Source: Lachnospiraceae bacterium (GTDB lineage Bacteria; Bacillota; Clostridia; Lachnospirales; Lachnospiraceae). From it: a stretch of DNA of 17,412 nt. Positions 1 to 7,732 of the stretch are shown one piece after another. How positions within the stretch are numbered: the first letter of the stretch is position 1; every line of letters begins with the position of its first letter. A model generated the notes under the pieces. That model saw only the letters and a list, made by a program, of their open reading frames with translations, did not search any database and was not told the origin of the DNA. The translations under genes were made by a program, and so were the position numbers. The stretch lies in the NCBI GenBank assembly GCA_022798035.1, contig JAAWLS010000010.1, positions 1-17,412 of the forward strand, given 5' to 3'.

Positions 1-75
1 GGTGGTCGATGCGGCTGTAATGTAGCTGTCGGCCTTGCAATGGATCGTACAGCCGTCGAACAGGACGATGATTCC
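1..75 (-). pseudogene. Pectinesterase-like internal fragment (broken)
   Basis: Read on the minus strand, the first roughly 75 bases encode VLFDGCTIHCKADSYITAAS followed by TT at the window edge. This closely resembles the beta-helix stretch that follows the active-site DFIFG motif in bacterial pectin methylesterases, where an F-x-x-C-x-I-H segment leads into YITAAST. Pectinesterases remove methyl groups from pectin and are usually secreted. Upstream in the minus-strand reading the similarity stops abruptly at about 66-80, where the sequence becomes the antisense of an unrelated hydratase gene, so the N-terminal half and catalytic aspartates are absent. The other side runs off the window. The match covers only about 24 residues and is made from memory of the family, so identity is moderately likely rather than certain. 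Confidence 0.5.
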
Positions 76-280
76 GAAAGGAGAGCTGCCGTTTGCCAAC
101 GGAGATTATATTTTTCTTCCGGATATTCGGAAAGCAGTGGAAGACAGAAAAACCCAGATTCCGGCTTATGTGGTGAGAGACGGCGGACTGCAGGAATTTA
201 TGCTGGGCATAGGAGAATTGACGGAGGATGAGCGCACAATTATCTTAAAAGGCTGTCTGATAAATTATTACAGGGGATAG
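73..280 (+). pseudogene. Aconitase-family hydratase, C-terminal remnant
   Basis: This plus-strand reading, ending at TAG 278-280, encodes about 68 residues that resemble the extreme C-terminus of clostridial aconitase-family hydratases (COG1048 type). It contains LPFANGDYIFLPDIRKA, a middle AYVVRDG segment, and a Lt-x-x-ER-x-IILKGCLINYY ending. In intact family members a conserved SNxINWGMLPF segment lies just upstream. Here it is missing and replaced by unrelated sequence, and an in-frame TAG at 23-25 closes the frame. The only upstream start is a TTG at 35 without a ribosome binding site. The iron-sulfur and substrate-binding domains are absent, so the piece cannot be an active enzyme. It lies 34 bp before the AI-2E transporter gene with no visible terminator, so the two may once have been co-transcribed. 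Confidence 0.6.
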
Positions 281-314
281 CAATATCTGCCGGTGGAAAA
301 GAGGAAATTATATT

Positions 315-1655
315 TTGGAAGAGCAGGAAAGAAAACAAGCGAATCGTAAGACAAATTGGAATATCAGGCCTTATTTGGCAATAGGGCTGACTTCCTTTCT
401 GGTAATTGTCACTAGTATATCCTTTTTCTTTTTGATTTATCGGTTCGACGGAGTGGCGCAGATTTGGGATAAACTGGTAGTCATTTTACAGCCTATTACC
501 ATAGGGCTGATATTGGCCTATTTGATGACGCCTATTGTAAATTTTGAGGAGCGTTATCTGCTTCCGGTAATACAGCAAAAAATGGAGAACCAGAAAAAGG
601 CGAAAAGACTGGTGCGGGGAATCAGCGTGGCAGGAGCGCTGCTGTTTGTGGCGGTGATTATCGGGATATTGCTGCAGATGGTGATTCCGGAACTGTATCG
701 AAGCATCAACGGAATGATTGGAACGCTGCCCAGACAGGTCAATAGTTTTATGGACTGGCTGGGAGAATATGTCAGTTCTGACAGTGAGATTTCCAGCTAT
801 TTGGAGATGGCTCTCACAAAGAGTACAGAGTTTTTTGAAAACTGGGCTAAGACAGATTTTCTTCCTCAGACCAGAAATATCATAGCAGGGGTGACGTCCG
901 GGGTTATTATAGCGGTGAAACTTTTGTTCAATGTGCTTGTGGGAATCATTATTTCCATCTATGTGCTGATGAGCAAAGAAGCTTTTATTGGACAGAGCAA
1001 AAAGATTGTGTATGCGCTTTTTCCTGGAAAGAAAGCCAACACGATTATACACACTGTCCACAAGAGCAATGAAATTTTCGGAGGTTTTATTTCCGGAAAA
1101 ATTTTGGATTCTCTGATTATCGGGATTCTGTGCTTCTTCAGTCTGTATCTGATGAAAATGCCTTATACCGTGTTAGTCAGCGTGATTGTAGGCGTGACAA
1201 ATGTAATTCCGTTTTTTGGACCGTATTTGGGCGGAATACCCAGTGCAATTTTAATTATGCTGGCAGACCCTATCAAGGGACTGTACTTTATTATTTTTAT
1301 TTTGGTGCTTCAGCAGATTGACGGAAATATCATCGGACCGAAAATATTGGGAGATTCCACAGGGCTGTCCTCTTTTTGGGTGGTGTTTGCCATCTTGTTA
1401 TTTGGAGGGATTATGGGAATACCTGGTATGATTATCGGAGTTCCGGTGTTTGCAGTGATTTTTTATATTCTTCGGAATGTGCTGGATTATATTTTGAAGA
1501 GAAAGAGGCTGCCCAGGGACACGAAAAGTTATGTCAGCGCAGAGAAATTAGATATAAACACAAATACATTGGTTTACCGCCAGGAAAAAGAGGTTGAGAG
1601 AAAGCCGGGAAAGCAGAAAAGACAGAAAAAAGAAAACAAGCAGAGTAAACAGTGA
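315..1655 (+). CDS. AI-2E family transporter (membrane protein)
   Basis: This encodes a 446-residue polytopic membrane protein of the AI-2E transporter family (PF01594, COG0628). Hydrophobic segments lie at about residues 20-42, 54-75, 103-124, 190-219, 262-280, 285-302, 308-336 and 355-386. The family hallmark region is clear: GVTNVIPFFGPYLGGIPSA at 293-311, then DGNIIGPKILG at 336-346 and a GIMGIPGMIIGVP block at 365-377. Members have been linked to autoinducer-2 export, but others are Na+/H+ antiporters or of unknown substrate, so the transported molecule cannot be read here. The C-terminus is a hydrophilic, Lys/Arg-rich cytoplasmic tail of about 50 residues. The start is TTG with GAGG at 301-304 at suitable spacing; no ATG fits better. 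The gene follows a broken hydratase remnant, so its original promoter may have been lost. Confidence 0.9.
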   Translation: MEEQERKQANRKTNWNIRPYLAIGLTSFLVIVTSISFFFLIYRFDGVAQIWDKLVVILQPITIGLILAYLMTPIVNFEERYLLPVIQQKMENQKKAKRLVRGISVAGALLFVAVIIGILLQMVIPELYRSINGMIGTLPRQVNSFMDWLGEYVSSDSEISSYLEMALTKSTEFFENWAKTDFLPQTRNIIAGVTSGVIIAVKLLFNVLVGIIISIYVLMSKEAFIGQSKKIVYALFPGKKANTIIHTVHKSNEIFGGFISGKILDSLIIGILCFFSLYLMKMPYTVLVSVIVGVTNVIPFFGPYLGGIPSAILIMLADPIKGLYFIIFILVLQQIDGNIIGPKILGDSTGLSSFWVVFAILLFGGIMGIPGMIIGVPVFAVIFYILRNVLDYILKRKRLPRDTKSYVSAEKLDINTNTLVYRQEKEVERKPGKQKRQKKENKQSKQ

Positions 1656-1662
1656 TTTTGGT

Positions 1663-1700
1663 TCCCGCAGGTGTTGCCGTCAGGAAATACATCTGCGGGA
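1663..1700 (+). terminator. Candidate stem-loop after the AI-2E transporter
   Basis: TCCCGCAGGTGT at 1663-1674 pairs with ACATCTGCGGGA at 1689-1700, giving 12 base pairs including one G-U, around a 14-nt loop. It sits just after the transporter stop and before the next promoter. The downstream tract TATATTTTG is only weakly U-rich, so this may be an inefficient terminator. Confidence 0.45.
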
Positions 1701-1706
1701 TATATT

Positions 1707-1736
1707 TTGACATTTACAGGGGAAATATGGTAGACT
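1707..1736 (+). promoter_or_regulatory. Sigma-A type promoter of the TPR/AAA gene
   Basis: A perfect -35 box, TTGACA at 1707-1712, is followed after 18 bp by a -10-like TAGACT at 1731-1736. Transcription would begin near 1743, giving a leader of about 55 nt before the TTG start at 1798. It lies just after the stem-loop that ends the upstream gene. Confidence 0.6.
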
Positions 1737-1797
1737 ATGAAAGACAGGCTGATAATGGAAGCTTTATACCTTTAACATTAATTTTGAGGTGAAACAG

Positions 1798-4689
1798 TTG
1801 GATAAATACGAATATAAACTAAAGCTGGAACAACTGAAAAATCTGGTGCAGGAAAAAGATTATAAGACTGCTGCAGAGATTGCAGATACCATTAATTGGA
1901 GAAAGGTAAAGAGCGCCGCTGTCCTTTGCATGGTAGGAGAAATTTACGACAGAAACAAGCAGTATGAAAACAGCCATGAAATCTTGCTGATGGCATATGA
2001 CCGGGCAACGGTGGGAAGGAATATTATCTACCGCCTTGCATTGGTGGCTTTAAAAATGGGAAGAGTAGAAGAGGCGAAAGAATACTATGAGGAATTTCTG
2101 GAAGTTGCACCTTATGATAATTTAAAATATGTGCTGCGCTATCAGATTGCCAAAATAGAAGGGGCCTCTCAGGAAGAATTGATTGAGATATTGGAAGAGT
2201 TCAAGGAGCGGGAGTACACGGAAGAGTGGGCTTTTGAGCTGGCATATCTCTATCACCGCTCTGGCAACAGCGAACGGTGCGTGGAGGTCTGCGACGAGCT
2301 GGTACTGTGGTTTGGAGATGGAAAATATGTAGAGAAAGCATTGGAACTTAAAATGCTTTATCAACCTTTAAATAAATTTCAGGAAGAAAAATACCGTCAA
2401 TTTAAGATGAGCCGGGATGGGGTTGTGGAGGTGCGGCCTACAGATGCGCTGGAATCCGGAGAGATTGTTCACGAGACAATGCAGATACCGGATATCACAG
2501 CCAATCAAGGGCGGTTTAACACCATGAATCTGCAGGAAGAACTTGCTAAGAGTATGCAGCAGATTATGGATGCCAGCACGAAGGAAATTGTCACAGACAC
2601 CATGGACAACATTAAGAAAATGGTAGAAGAGATTCCCTATCTGCAGGTACCTCAGGAAGAAGAGGAGTATGAGGAAGAGGAACGGTATGGACATATCGAA
2701 ACAGACGAAGAGATAGACGGTTCTCTGAAGGATGATTTCAGAGAAATGCTGGCGGAAGACTGGGACGGGCAGTTTCGTTTCTCTGTTCCAGGCGGAGACT
2801 GGCGGGAGCCCCAGGTAAACGGCCAGATGAAGATTGAAGATGTTCTGATAGAGTGGGAAAAAACAAGACGGGCCGCAGAGGCGGCAATGGCGATGGCCCA
2901 GCAGAGGCGGCTGGAATCCGCCAAAGCAAGGGCGCTGCAGGAAGCAGAGGAATTGATGGAGCGCCTGAATGAGATTATCCCCAAATTGAATGCCGGAATC
3001 TCTCCGCAGGAACTTTTGGCAGAGCGTTATCTACAGAATGAGGAAGAAGAGACAGCTGAGATGGAGAGAAACTGGGCGGAAGATGTGGATGAGATAGAGG
3101 ACTGGGCCAAGTACCCGCAGGAAGCCGTCGAGGAGGATTGGGCAGAACATATAGAAGAGCCGGAAAACTGGACAGAGATGAACCAGGAGCCGGAGAACTG
3201 GCCGGAGTCAGCGCAGGAGCCGGAGAACTGGGCAGAGCATACAAAAGAGCCGGAAAATTGGATGGAGCGCCCTGGGGAGCCCCAGGAAGAAGCAGGCTGG
3301 ATTCCGGAAGAGGAGTCCCAGGAGACAGTTCAGGAAGAGACAGGCCGGATTCCGGAAGAGGAGTCCCAGGAGACAGTTCGGGAAGAAACAGGCCGGATTC
3401 CGGAAGAGGAGTCCCAGGAGGCGGTCTCAGTGCCAGAGGAGCATTGGCAGGAAGAGGCGGCAGAAAAGAAGAACTTAGAATATATTCAGAAAGAGATAGA
3501 GCAGCCAGCAGAGCTGATGGAAGAACAGATAGAAGATGTACAGGGAGACTTGCAGGGAGATGGAAATTTACCTGCAGAGCAGCCGGAAAATACCATATCA
3601 GATAAGAACCTGGAAGTAGAAATACAGGAAAATTCAGAAGCGAAGGAGCGTCCGAAAAAAGATATGCAGGAGACATCTTTGGAAGATTTGATAGAGCAGC
3701 AGGCGGTACAAGAAGAGTTAGAGTCGGAGAGAAAAGATGCGGAACAATATCTGGAATCTGTGTTCAAGGCGGCAAAGGCTGCACGGGAAGAGAAAAACCG
3801 TATTCCCAGAGTAGAGATTGAAAAAGAAAAGAAAGAAAACGTTTCCAAAGAGCAGGCGCAGGGAGAGTATATTTCTGAGGCGGTTCCAGAAATGATTCCA
3901 GAGGTGGGGATTGACCCGGAAGAAGAGCCGGTTACGAAGCTGAGCGAAGAGCAGAAAGAAATTTTTTCCTATTTTGTTCCTGTAACTGGTATGGAGCAGC
4001 AGCTGTGCCAGGTGCTGGAGGGAGCGCTTCACAGAAAAAGCAGAGACCGTACTTCTGCCAGCGGCAATATTTTGATTATGGGGGGCCGGGGCAGCGGTAA
4101 GACGGTGCTGGCCACAGATATTATTAAGGCCATTCAGAGAAGTGGAAAACATTCTGGAGGCAAAGTGGGAAAGATTACGGGAGAGGCGTTGAATCAAAAA
4201 GATTTAAGCCAACTGCTGAAAAAGATAGCAGGCGGATATTTGATTATTGAGCATGCAGGAAAGATATCTCAGGAGACAGCTACCAGGTTATCCCTGCTGA
4301 TGGAGCAAGATACAGACGGACTGCTGTTTCTCATGGAAGATACCAGAAAAGGTATTGAGAAAGCCTTAAATCAAGATGCAAATTTTGCGAAAAAATTTAC
4401 GGAGCAGATTAGAATACCTGTGTTTACCAGTGACGAACTGGTGGAATTTGCAAAGGCCTATGCCTACGAACAAGAATGTGAAATTGATGATATGGGAATA
4501 TTAGCGCTTTATAACTGTATCAGCAACATACAAAAACTGGATGAGGCGACTACGTTGAGTGAAGTGAAGGAGATTGTGGACTCAGCCATCAGCAGTGCAG
4601 AAAGGGGTGGGTTGAAAAAATTATTTGGCGGGAAAAAATTCAGTCCCGAGGGATATTTGTACTTGAGGGAGAAAGATTTTGATAATTAA
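1798..4689 (+). CDS. TPR-like, acidic-linker, AAA-type ATPase fusion protein
   Basis: Unnamed protein of 963 residues with three parts. Residues ~5-200 are amphipathic helix pairs of TPR character (for example LALVALKMGRVEEAKEYYEE), suggesting protein-protein contacts. Residues ~270-725 are highly acidic, Glu/Gln-rich and repetitive, probably a disordered linker. Residues ~725-945 resemble an AAA ATPase of the CbxX/SpoVK kind: Walker A GGRGSGKT at 762-769, a Walker B-like hydrophobic strand ending in E-H (YLIIEHAG, 814-821), a sensor-like LLFLMED, and a lid segment IPVFTSDELVEFAKAY. No signal peptide or membrane helix is visible, so it is probably cytoplasmic. I prefer TTG 1798 because AGGTGA at 1786-1791 is well placed for it; an in-frame GTG at 1789 lies inside that site. 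It is transcribed from its own promoter and lies 30 bp before glgB, probably in one operon. The function is unknown, and a chaperone- or assembly-like role is only a guess. Confidence 0.75.
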   Translation: MDKYEYKLKLEQLKNLVQEKDYKTAAEIADTINWRKVKSAAVLCMVGEIYDRNKQYENSHEILLMAYDRATVGRNIIYRLALVALKMGRVEEAKEYYEEFLEVAPYDNLKYVLRYQIAKIEGASQEELIEILEEFKEREYTEEWAFELAYLYHRSGNSERCVEVCDELVLWFGDGKYVEKALELKMLYQPLNKFQEEKYRQFKMSRDGVVEVRPTDALESGEIVHETMQIPDITANQGRFNTMNLQEELAKSMQQIMDASTKEIVTDTMDNIKKMVEEIPYLQVPQEEEEYEEEERYGHIETDEEIDGSLKDDFREMLAEDWDGQFRFSVPGGDWREPQVNGQMKIEDVLIEWEKTRRAAEAAMAMAQQRRLESAKARALQEAEELMERLNEIIPKLNAGISPQELLAERYLQNEEEETAEMERNWAEDVDEIEDWAKYPQEAVEEDWAEHIEEPENWTEMNQEPENWPESAQEPENWAEHTKEPENWMERPGEPQEEAGWIPEEESQETVQEETGRIPEEESQETVREETGRIPEEESQEAVSVPEEHWQEEAAEKKNLEYIQKEIEQPAELMEEQIEDVQGDLQGDGNLPAEQPENTISDKNLEVEIQENSEAKERPKKDMQETSLEDLIEQQAVQEELESERKDAEQYLESVFKAAKAAREEKNRIPRVEIEKEKKENVSKEQAQGEYISEAVPEMIPEVGIDPEEEPVTKLSEEQKEIFSYFVPVTGMEQQLCQVLEGALHRKSRDRTSASGNILIMGGRGSGKTVLATDIIKAIQRSGKHSGGKVGKITGEALNQKDLSQLLKKIAGGYLIIEHAGKISQETATRLSLLMEQDTDGLLFLMEDTRKGIEKALNQDANFAKKFTEQIRIPVFTSDELVEFAKAYAYEQECEIDDMGILALYNCISNIQKLDEATTLSEVKEIVDSAISSAERGGLKKLFGGKKFSPEGYLYLREKDFDN
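3061..3270 (+). repeat. Imperfect 30-bp (decapeptide) tandem repeat in the linker
   Basis: Tryptophan codons recur at 3073, 3103, 3139, 3169, 3199, 3229 and 3259, which is a 30-bp period with one 36-bp step. The encoded unit is an (E/I)-(P/E)-E-(N/D)-W core plus five variable residues; the last four copies read EPENW exactly at 3157, 3187, 3217 and 3247. The reading frame is kept throughout, so the array is selected as protein. Confidence 0.85.
3298..3429 (+). repeat. 48-bp (16-residue) tandem repeat in the linker
   Basis: Three copies begin at 3301, 3349 and 3397 and encode IPEEESQE followed by TVQEETGR, TVREETGR and a partial AV ending. The copies are nearly identical at DNA level, pointing to recent duplication. 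The array directly follows the EPENW decapeptide array. Confidence 0.85.
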
Positions 4690-4719
4690 AGTAAGAAAGC
4701 AGAAACAGGAGTGGAAGGT

Positions 4720-6612
4720 ATGGAACGTTTTTCGGATTTAGACATGTATTATTTTGGACAGGCAACGCACTATGATATTTATAAAAAGCTAGGGGCACAT
4801 CCTCGAACCGAAAAGGGAAAAAAGGGTGTATATTTTGCAGTGTGGGCGCCTAATGCAGAAAAAGTGTCTGTCATTGGAACTTTTAACGAGTGGAAAGAAG
4901 AGGCCGATGAGATGGTTCGTCTGGAGCCTATGGGAATCTATGAACTTTTTGTTCCTGGGGCATCGGTGGGAGACTTATATAAATTCTACATCGAAACGCC
5001 AGATGGGGAGAAACTTTACAAATCTGACCCCTTCGCAAATTATGCAGAGCTGCGTCCGGGAAATGCCTCGGCAGTGGCAGATATTAATTCTTTCAAATGG
5101 ACGGACAGCAAATGGATGGAGAAACGCGCAGCCTGCAAAGATGTGCATACACAGCCTATGGCAATTTATGAGGTACATCCAGGTTCCTGGATGCGACATC
5201 CTGGCAGAGAAGATGAAGGATTCTACAGTTACCGGGAACTGGCAGTAAAATTGACAGAATATGTAAAAGAGATGGGATATACCCATGTGGAGTTGATGGG
5301 GATTTCGGAATATCCTTTTGATGGTTCCTGGGGCTATCAGGTGACAGGGTACTACGCACCCACCTCCCGCTATGGCAAGCCGGAGGATTTCGCCTACCTG
5401 GTGGATTATCTGCACAAACACGGCATCGGTGTGATATTGGACTGGGTGCCTGCACATTTTCCAAGAGACGCTCATGGTCTTGCAGAGTTTGACGGCACCT
5501 GTCTTTATGAATATGCAGACCCCAGAAAAGGAGAACATCCCGACTGGGGCACAAAGATTTTTGACTATGGAAAAAATGAGGTAAAGAATTTCCTCATAGG
5601 CAGCGCGTTGATGTGGATTGAGCACTACCATGTGGACGGACTTCGGGTGGATGCGGTGGCTTCCATGCTGTATCTGGATTACGGCAAACAGGATGGACAG
5701 TGGGTGGCCAACAAATTCGGCGGAAATAAGAATCTGGAAGCAATTGAATTTTTTAAACATATCAATACATTGATTCTGGGGAGAAATCCCGGGACTGTGA
5801 TGATTGCAGAGGAATCCACTGCATGGCCGAAAGTGACCGGCAGTGTGGAGGAAGACGGGCTGAATTTCAGCTATAAGTGGAACATGGGATGGATGCATGA
5901 TTTTCTGGACTATATGAAACTGGACCCCTATTTCCGGAAGGACAATCACAATAAAATGACTTTTGCCATGAGCTATAATGGCAGTGAGCAGTATATTTTG
6001 GTGCTGTCTCATGATGAAGTGGTGCATTTAAAGTGTTCCATGCTGAATAAGATGCCGGGAGAGGGCAGAGAAAAATTTGCTAATTTAAAGGCCGGCTATG
6101 GGTTTATGATGGGGCATCCCGGCAAGAAACTGCTGTTTATGGGACAAGAGTTCGGACAGCTTCGGGAGTGGAGCGAGGAGCGGGAATTAGACTGGTTTCT
6201 CTTAAATGAACCGCCTCATCTTCAGCTTCAGACTTATGTGAAGGACTTGCTTCACATTTACAAAAAATATCCGGCTATGTATGAGGGTGATACCCGCTGG
6301 GACAATTTTGAGTGGATTAATGCCGATGACTGTTTCAGAAGTATTTTCAGTTTTGTGAGAAAGAGCAAAAGCGGCAAGAACAGTCTGCTGTTTGTCTGCA
6401 ATTTCACTCCGGTGGAACGGGAAGACTACCGGGTGGGCGTGCCCCTGAAGAAACAGTATAAGTTGATTTTTAACAGCGACGAGGAAAAATACGGCGGTGA
6501 AGGTGTGAAACGCCCTGCTGCATATAAGGCAGAAAAGAAAGAATGCGACGGACGTCCCTTCTCATTTGAATATCCTCTTCCAGCTTACGGCGTGGCTGTT
6601 TTTGTATATTAA
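4720..6612 (+). CDS. glgB: 1,4-alpha-glucan branching enzyme
   Basis: GlgB forms alpha-1,6 branches in glycogen by cutting an alpha-1,4 glucan chain and transferring it. The 630-residue length matches short Firmicute branching enzymes. An N-terminal CBM48-like beta domain (about 20-125, with VYFAVWAPNAEKVSVIGTFN) precedes a GH13 barrel. Conserved blocks include ELMGISEYPFDGSWGYQVTG (191-210) and DGLRVDAVASM with the nucleophile Asp311. The general acid/base Glu364 lies in MIAEEST, and the third carboxylate, Asp432, in SHDEVVH. The C-terminal beta domain ends in LPAYGVAVF. ATG 4720 is preferred because GGAG at 4708-4711 is correctly spaced for it; GTG 4711 overlaps that site. It lies 30 bp after the TPR/AAA gene and is closed by a strong terminator. 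No other glycogen genes (glgC, glgD, glgA, glgP) are in the window, so glgB stands apart from the usual cluster. Confidence 0.97.
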   Translation: MERFSDLDMYYFGQATHYDIYKKLGAHPRTEKGKKGVYFAVWAPNAEKVSVIGTFNEWKEEADEMVRLEPMGIYELFVPGASVGDLYKFYIETPDGEKLYKSDPFANYAELRPGNASAVADINSFKWTDSKWMEKRAACKDVHTQPMAIYEVHPGSWMRHPGREDEGFYSYRELAVKLTEYVKEMGYTHVELMGISEYPFDGSWGYQVTGYYAPTSRYGKPEDFAYLVDYLHKHGIGVILDWVPAHFPRDAHGLAEFDGTCLYEYADPRKGEHPDWGTKIFDYGKNEVKNFLIGSALMWIEHYHVDGLRVDAVASMLYLDYGKQDGQWVANKFGGNKNLEAIEFFKHINTLILGRNPGTVMIAEESTAWPKVTGSVEEDGLNFSYKWNMGWMHDFLDYMKLDPYFRKDNHNKMTFAMSYNGSEQYILVLSHDEVVHLKCSMLNKMPGEGREKFANLKAGYGFMMGHPGKKLLFMGQEFGQLREWSEERELDWFLLNEPPHLQLQTYVKDLLHIYKKYPAMYEGDTRWDNFEWINADDCFRSIFSFVRKSKSGKNSLLFVCNFTPVEREDYRVGVPLKKQYKLIFNSDEEKYGGEGVKRPAAYKAEKKECDGRPFSFEYPLPAYGVAVFVY

Positions 6613-6633
6613 ACTTCTGTGTGCATAGAGTAG

Positions 6634-6680
6634 AAAAAGGATTGCGGTAAAAACGTATTTGTTTTGCCGCAATCCTTTTT
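6634..6680. terminator. Bidirectional terminator between glgB and cbiK
   Basis: A 19-bp stem (6634-6652 with 6662-6680, one G-U pair) surrounds a 9-nt loop. The left arm starts with AAAAA and the right arm ends in TTTTT, so it can act on both strands, as expected between two convergent genes. Confidence 0.92.
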
Positions 6681-6719
6681 GCGCGGAAGTGCCCACGGAA
6701 GTTTTATCTGCAATATCTG

Positions 6720-7514
6720 CTAATCGTCCGCAGAATCCGTCACCTGACGCAGATGCTCCATATAAATCTCTTGAATGTTTTCATATTCGCCCAGCCCCTT
6801 TAAATGGCATACCACTTCATATCCGGCAGATGTAAAGAGAGACTTCCAGGAATTTTCCTGTTCTCCGGCCATATCCTTGTTGGCGTGTTCTCCGGCAGCC
6901 AGCATGAAGGGAGCCAGGTGGACTTTTTTGATATCTGTCAGTGAAATTTGACGGATTAAATCTTCCAAATCCGGACAGGCCTCTACCGTTCCCATAAAGA
7001 AGTTGGGATAGCCCATATTTTTTAACATATTGTCCAGGGCTGCATAGACAGAGTTGGCCTCATGAGCGGTACCGTGTCCCATCAGCACAAGAGCCTCTTT
7101 GGAGGAAAGAGAGGAGAATTCCTGAACGACTGCCGAAAGAGCTGCTTTTTGGTCTTTTGTGCTGGTGAGAAGAGGGGCGCCGAAACGGAGTTTTAGATTC
7201 TTAGGCGCATGGTTTCGGACGGTTTCTGTCATAACATCATTTTCCAGTCCATTGATTAGATGGGTGGGCTGTACCACCAGGCTCTCTATGCCGTCTGCAG
7301 CAATTGCAGCCATGGCCTCTTCAATGGTGGGGATGACAAGGCGCTCCCGTTTTTTTAAGATTTTAATAATGACCTTGCTGGTCCAGGCCTGATAAATTTT
7401 GTAGTCTGGAAAGTGTGCTTTTGCTTTTGCCGCTATCTGGTCAATGGTTTTCGCTTTGCTGTCTAAATAGCTGCATCCAAAACTTACCAGGAGAATTGCT
7501 TTTGTAGTTTTCAT
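6720..7514 (-). CDS. cbiK: Anaerobic sirohydrochlorin cobaltochelatase
   Basis: CbiK inserts Co2+ into sirohydrochlorin (or precorrin-2) at the start of anaerobic cobalamin synthesis. The 264-residue length matches the family. The N-terminus AILLVSFGCSY is the usual first strand. Residues known from the Salmonella enzyme to contact metal can be placed: His147 in LMGHGTAHEAN, Glu178 in GTVEACPDL, and His210 in APFMLAAGEHANKDMAG. The C-terminal half also keeps SWK and the GLGE motif. No signal peptide is present, so it is cytoplasmic, unlike the periplasmic CbiK of some sulfate reducers. The ATG has AAAGG (from CCTTTC at 7523-7528) 8 bases upstream. It is a single-gene unit converging on glgB; no other cobalamin genes are nearby. 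A siderophore-like or sirohaem role cannot be excluded. Confidence 0.93.
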   Translation of the reverse strand: MKTTKAILLVSFGCSYLDSKAKTIDQIAAKAKAHFPDYKIYQAWTSKVIIKILKKRERLVIPTIEEAMAAIAADGIESLVVQPTHLINGLENDVMTETVRNHAPKNLKLRFGAPLLTSTKDQKAALSAVVQEFSSLSSKEALVLMGHGTAHEANSVYAALDNMLKNMGYPNFFMGTVEACPDLEDLIRQISLTDIKKVHLAPFMLAAGEHANKDMAGEQENSWKSLFTSAGYEVVCHLKGLGEYENIQEIYMEHLRQVTDSADD

Positions 7515-7554
7515 AAAGATTTCCTTTCAGAAAAATAAGTGAACTGCTACCAGC

Positions 7555-7583
7555 AGTATAGCAGAGTGGCAAAATACCGTCAA
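7555..7583 (-). promoter_or_regulatory. cbiK promoter
   Basis: On the minus strand, TTGACG (7578-7583) is followed after exactly 17 bp by TATACT (7555-7560), both close to the sigma-A consensus. Transcription would start near 7548, leaving only about 33 nt before the cbiK ATG, which is too short for a cobalamin riboswitch. Confidence 0.75.
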
Positions 7584-7647
7584 ATGTGGTAAGGTTTATC
7601 TTGAGGAGAGAGGAAGCCTCGAAAAGAACTATAAGGAGGAAAACAGC

Positions 7648-7671
7648 ATGAAAAGAGCGATTGCTCTCTGA
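7648..7671 (+). other. Seven-codon ORF with strong ribosome binding site
   Basis: ATAAGGAGG at 7631-7639 is ideally placed before ATG 7648, which opens the peptide MKRAIAL and then stops at TGA 7669. Its sequence resembles the first residues of a signal peptide, so it may be the stump of a lost exported protein, or a leader peptide for the gene at 7733. A short palindrome, AGAGC-GATT-GCTCT, lies within it. No clear promoter was found upstream. The rest of the 7515-7732 interval holds only the cbiK promoter. Confidence 0.3.
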
Positions 7672-7732
7672 GGAGTAGCATAACCGCAAACATGGCATAT
7701 AGTATAGAGACAGAAAAAATGGGAGTAAAGCA

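Noticed and set aside
40..231. Plus-strand frame starting MDRTAVEQ
   Set aside because: It has no resemblance to known proteins; the overlapping frame carries the recognisable hydratase ending.
315..1655. Assigning autoinducer-2 transport as the definite function
   Set aside because: Family members include antiporters and proteins of unknown substrate, and nothing in the window (such as luxS) supports AI-2.
2975..3676. 233-residue minus-strand frame rich in Pro, Leu and Ser repeats
   Set aside because: It is the antisense of the acidic tandem repeats of the TPR/AAA gene; the repeats come from the plus-strand coding sequence and no ribosome site is present.
4975..6027. 350-residue open reading frame on the minus strand
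   Set aside because: It lies entirely antisense to glgB, whose catalytic motifs are intact. Its composition (many His, Ile and Cys) is typical of a shadow frame.
7515..7732. Cobalamin riboswitch upstream of cbiK
   Set aside because: The promoter lies too close to the start codon and none of the conserved B12-box sequence is visible.
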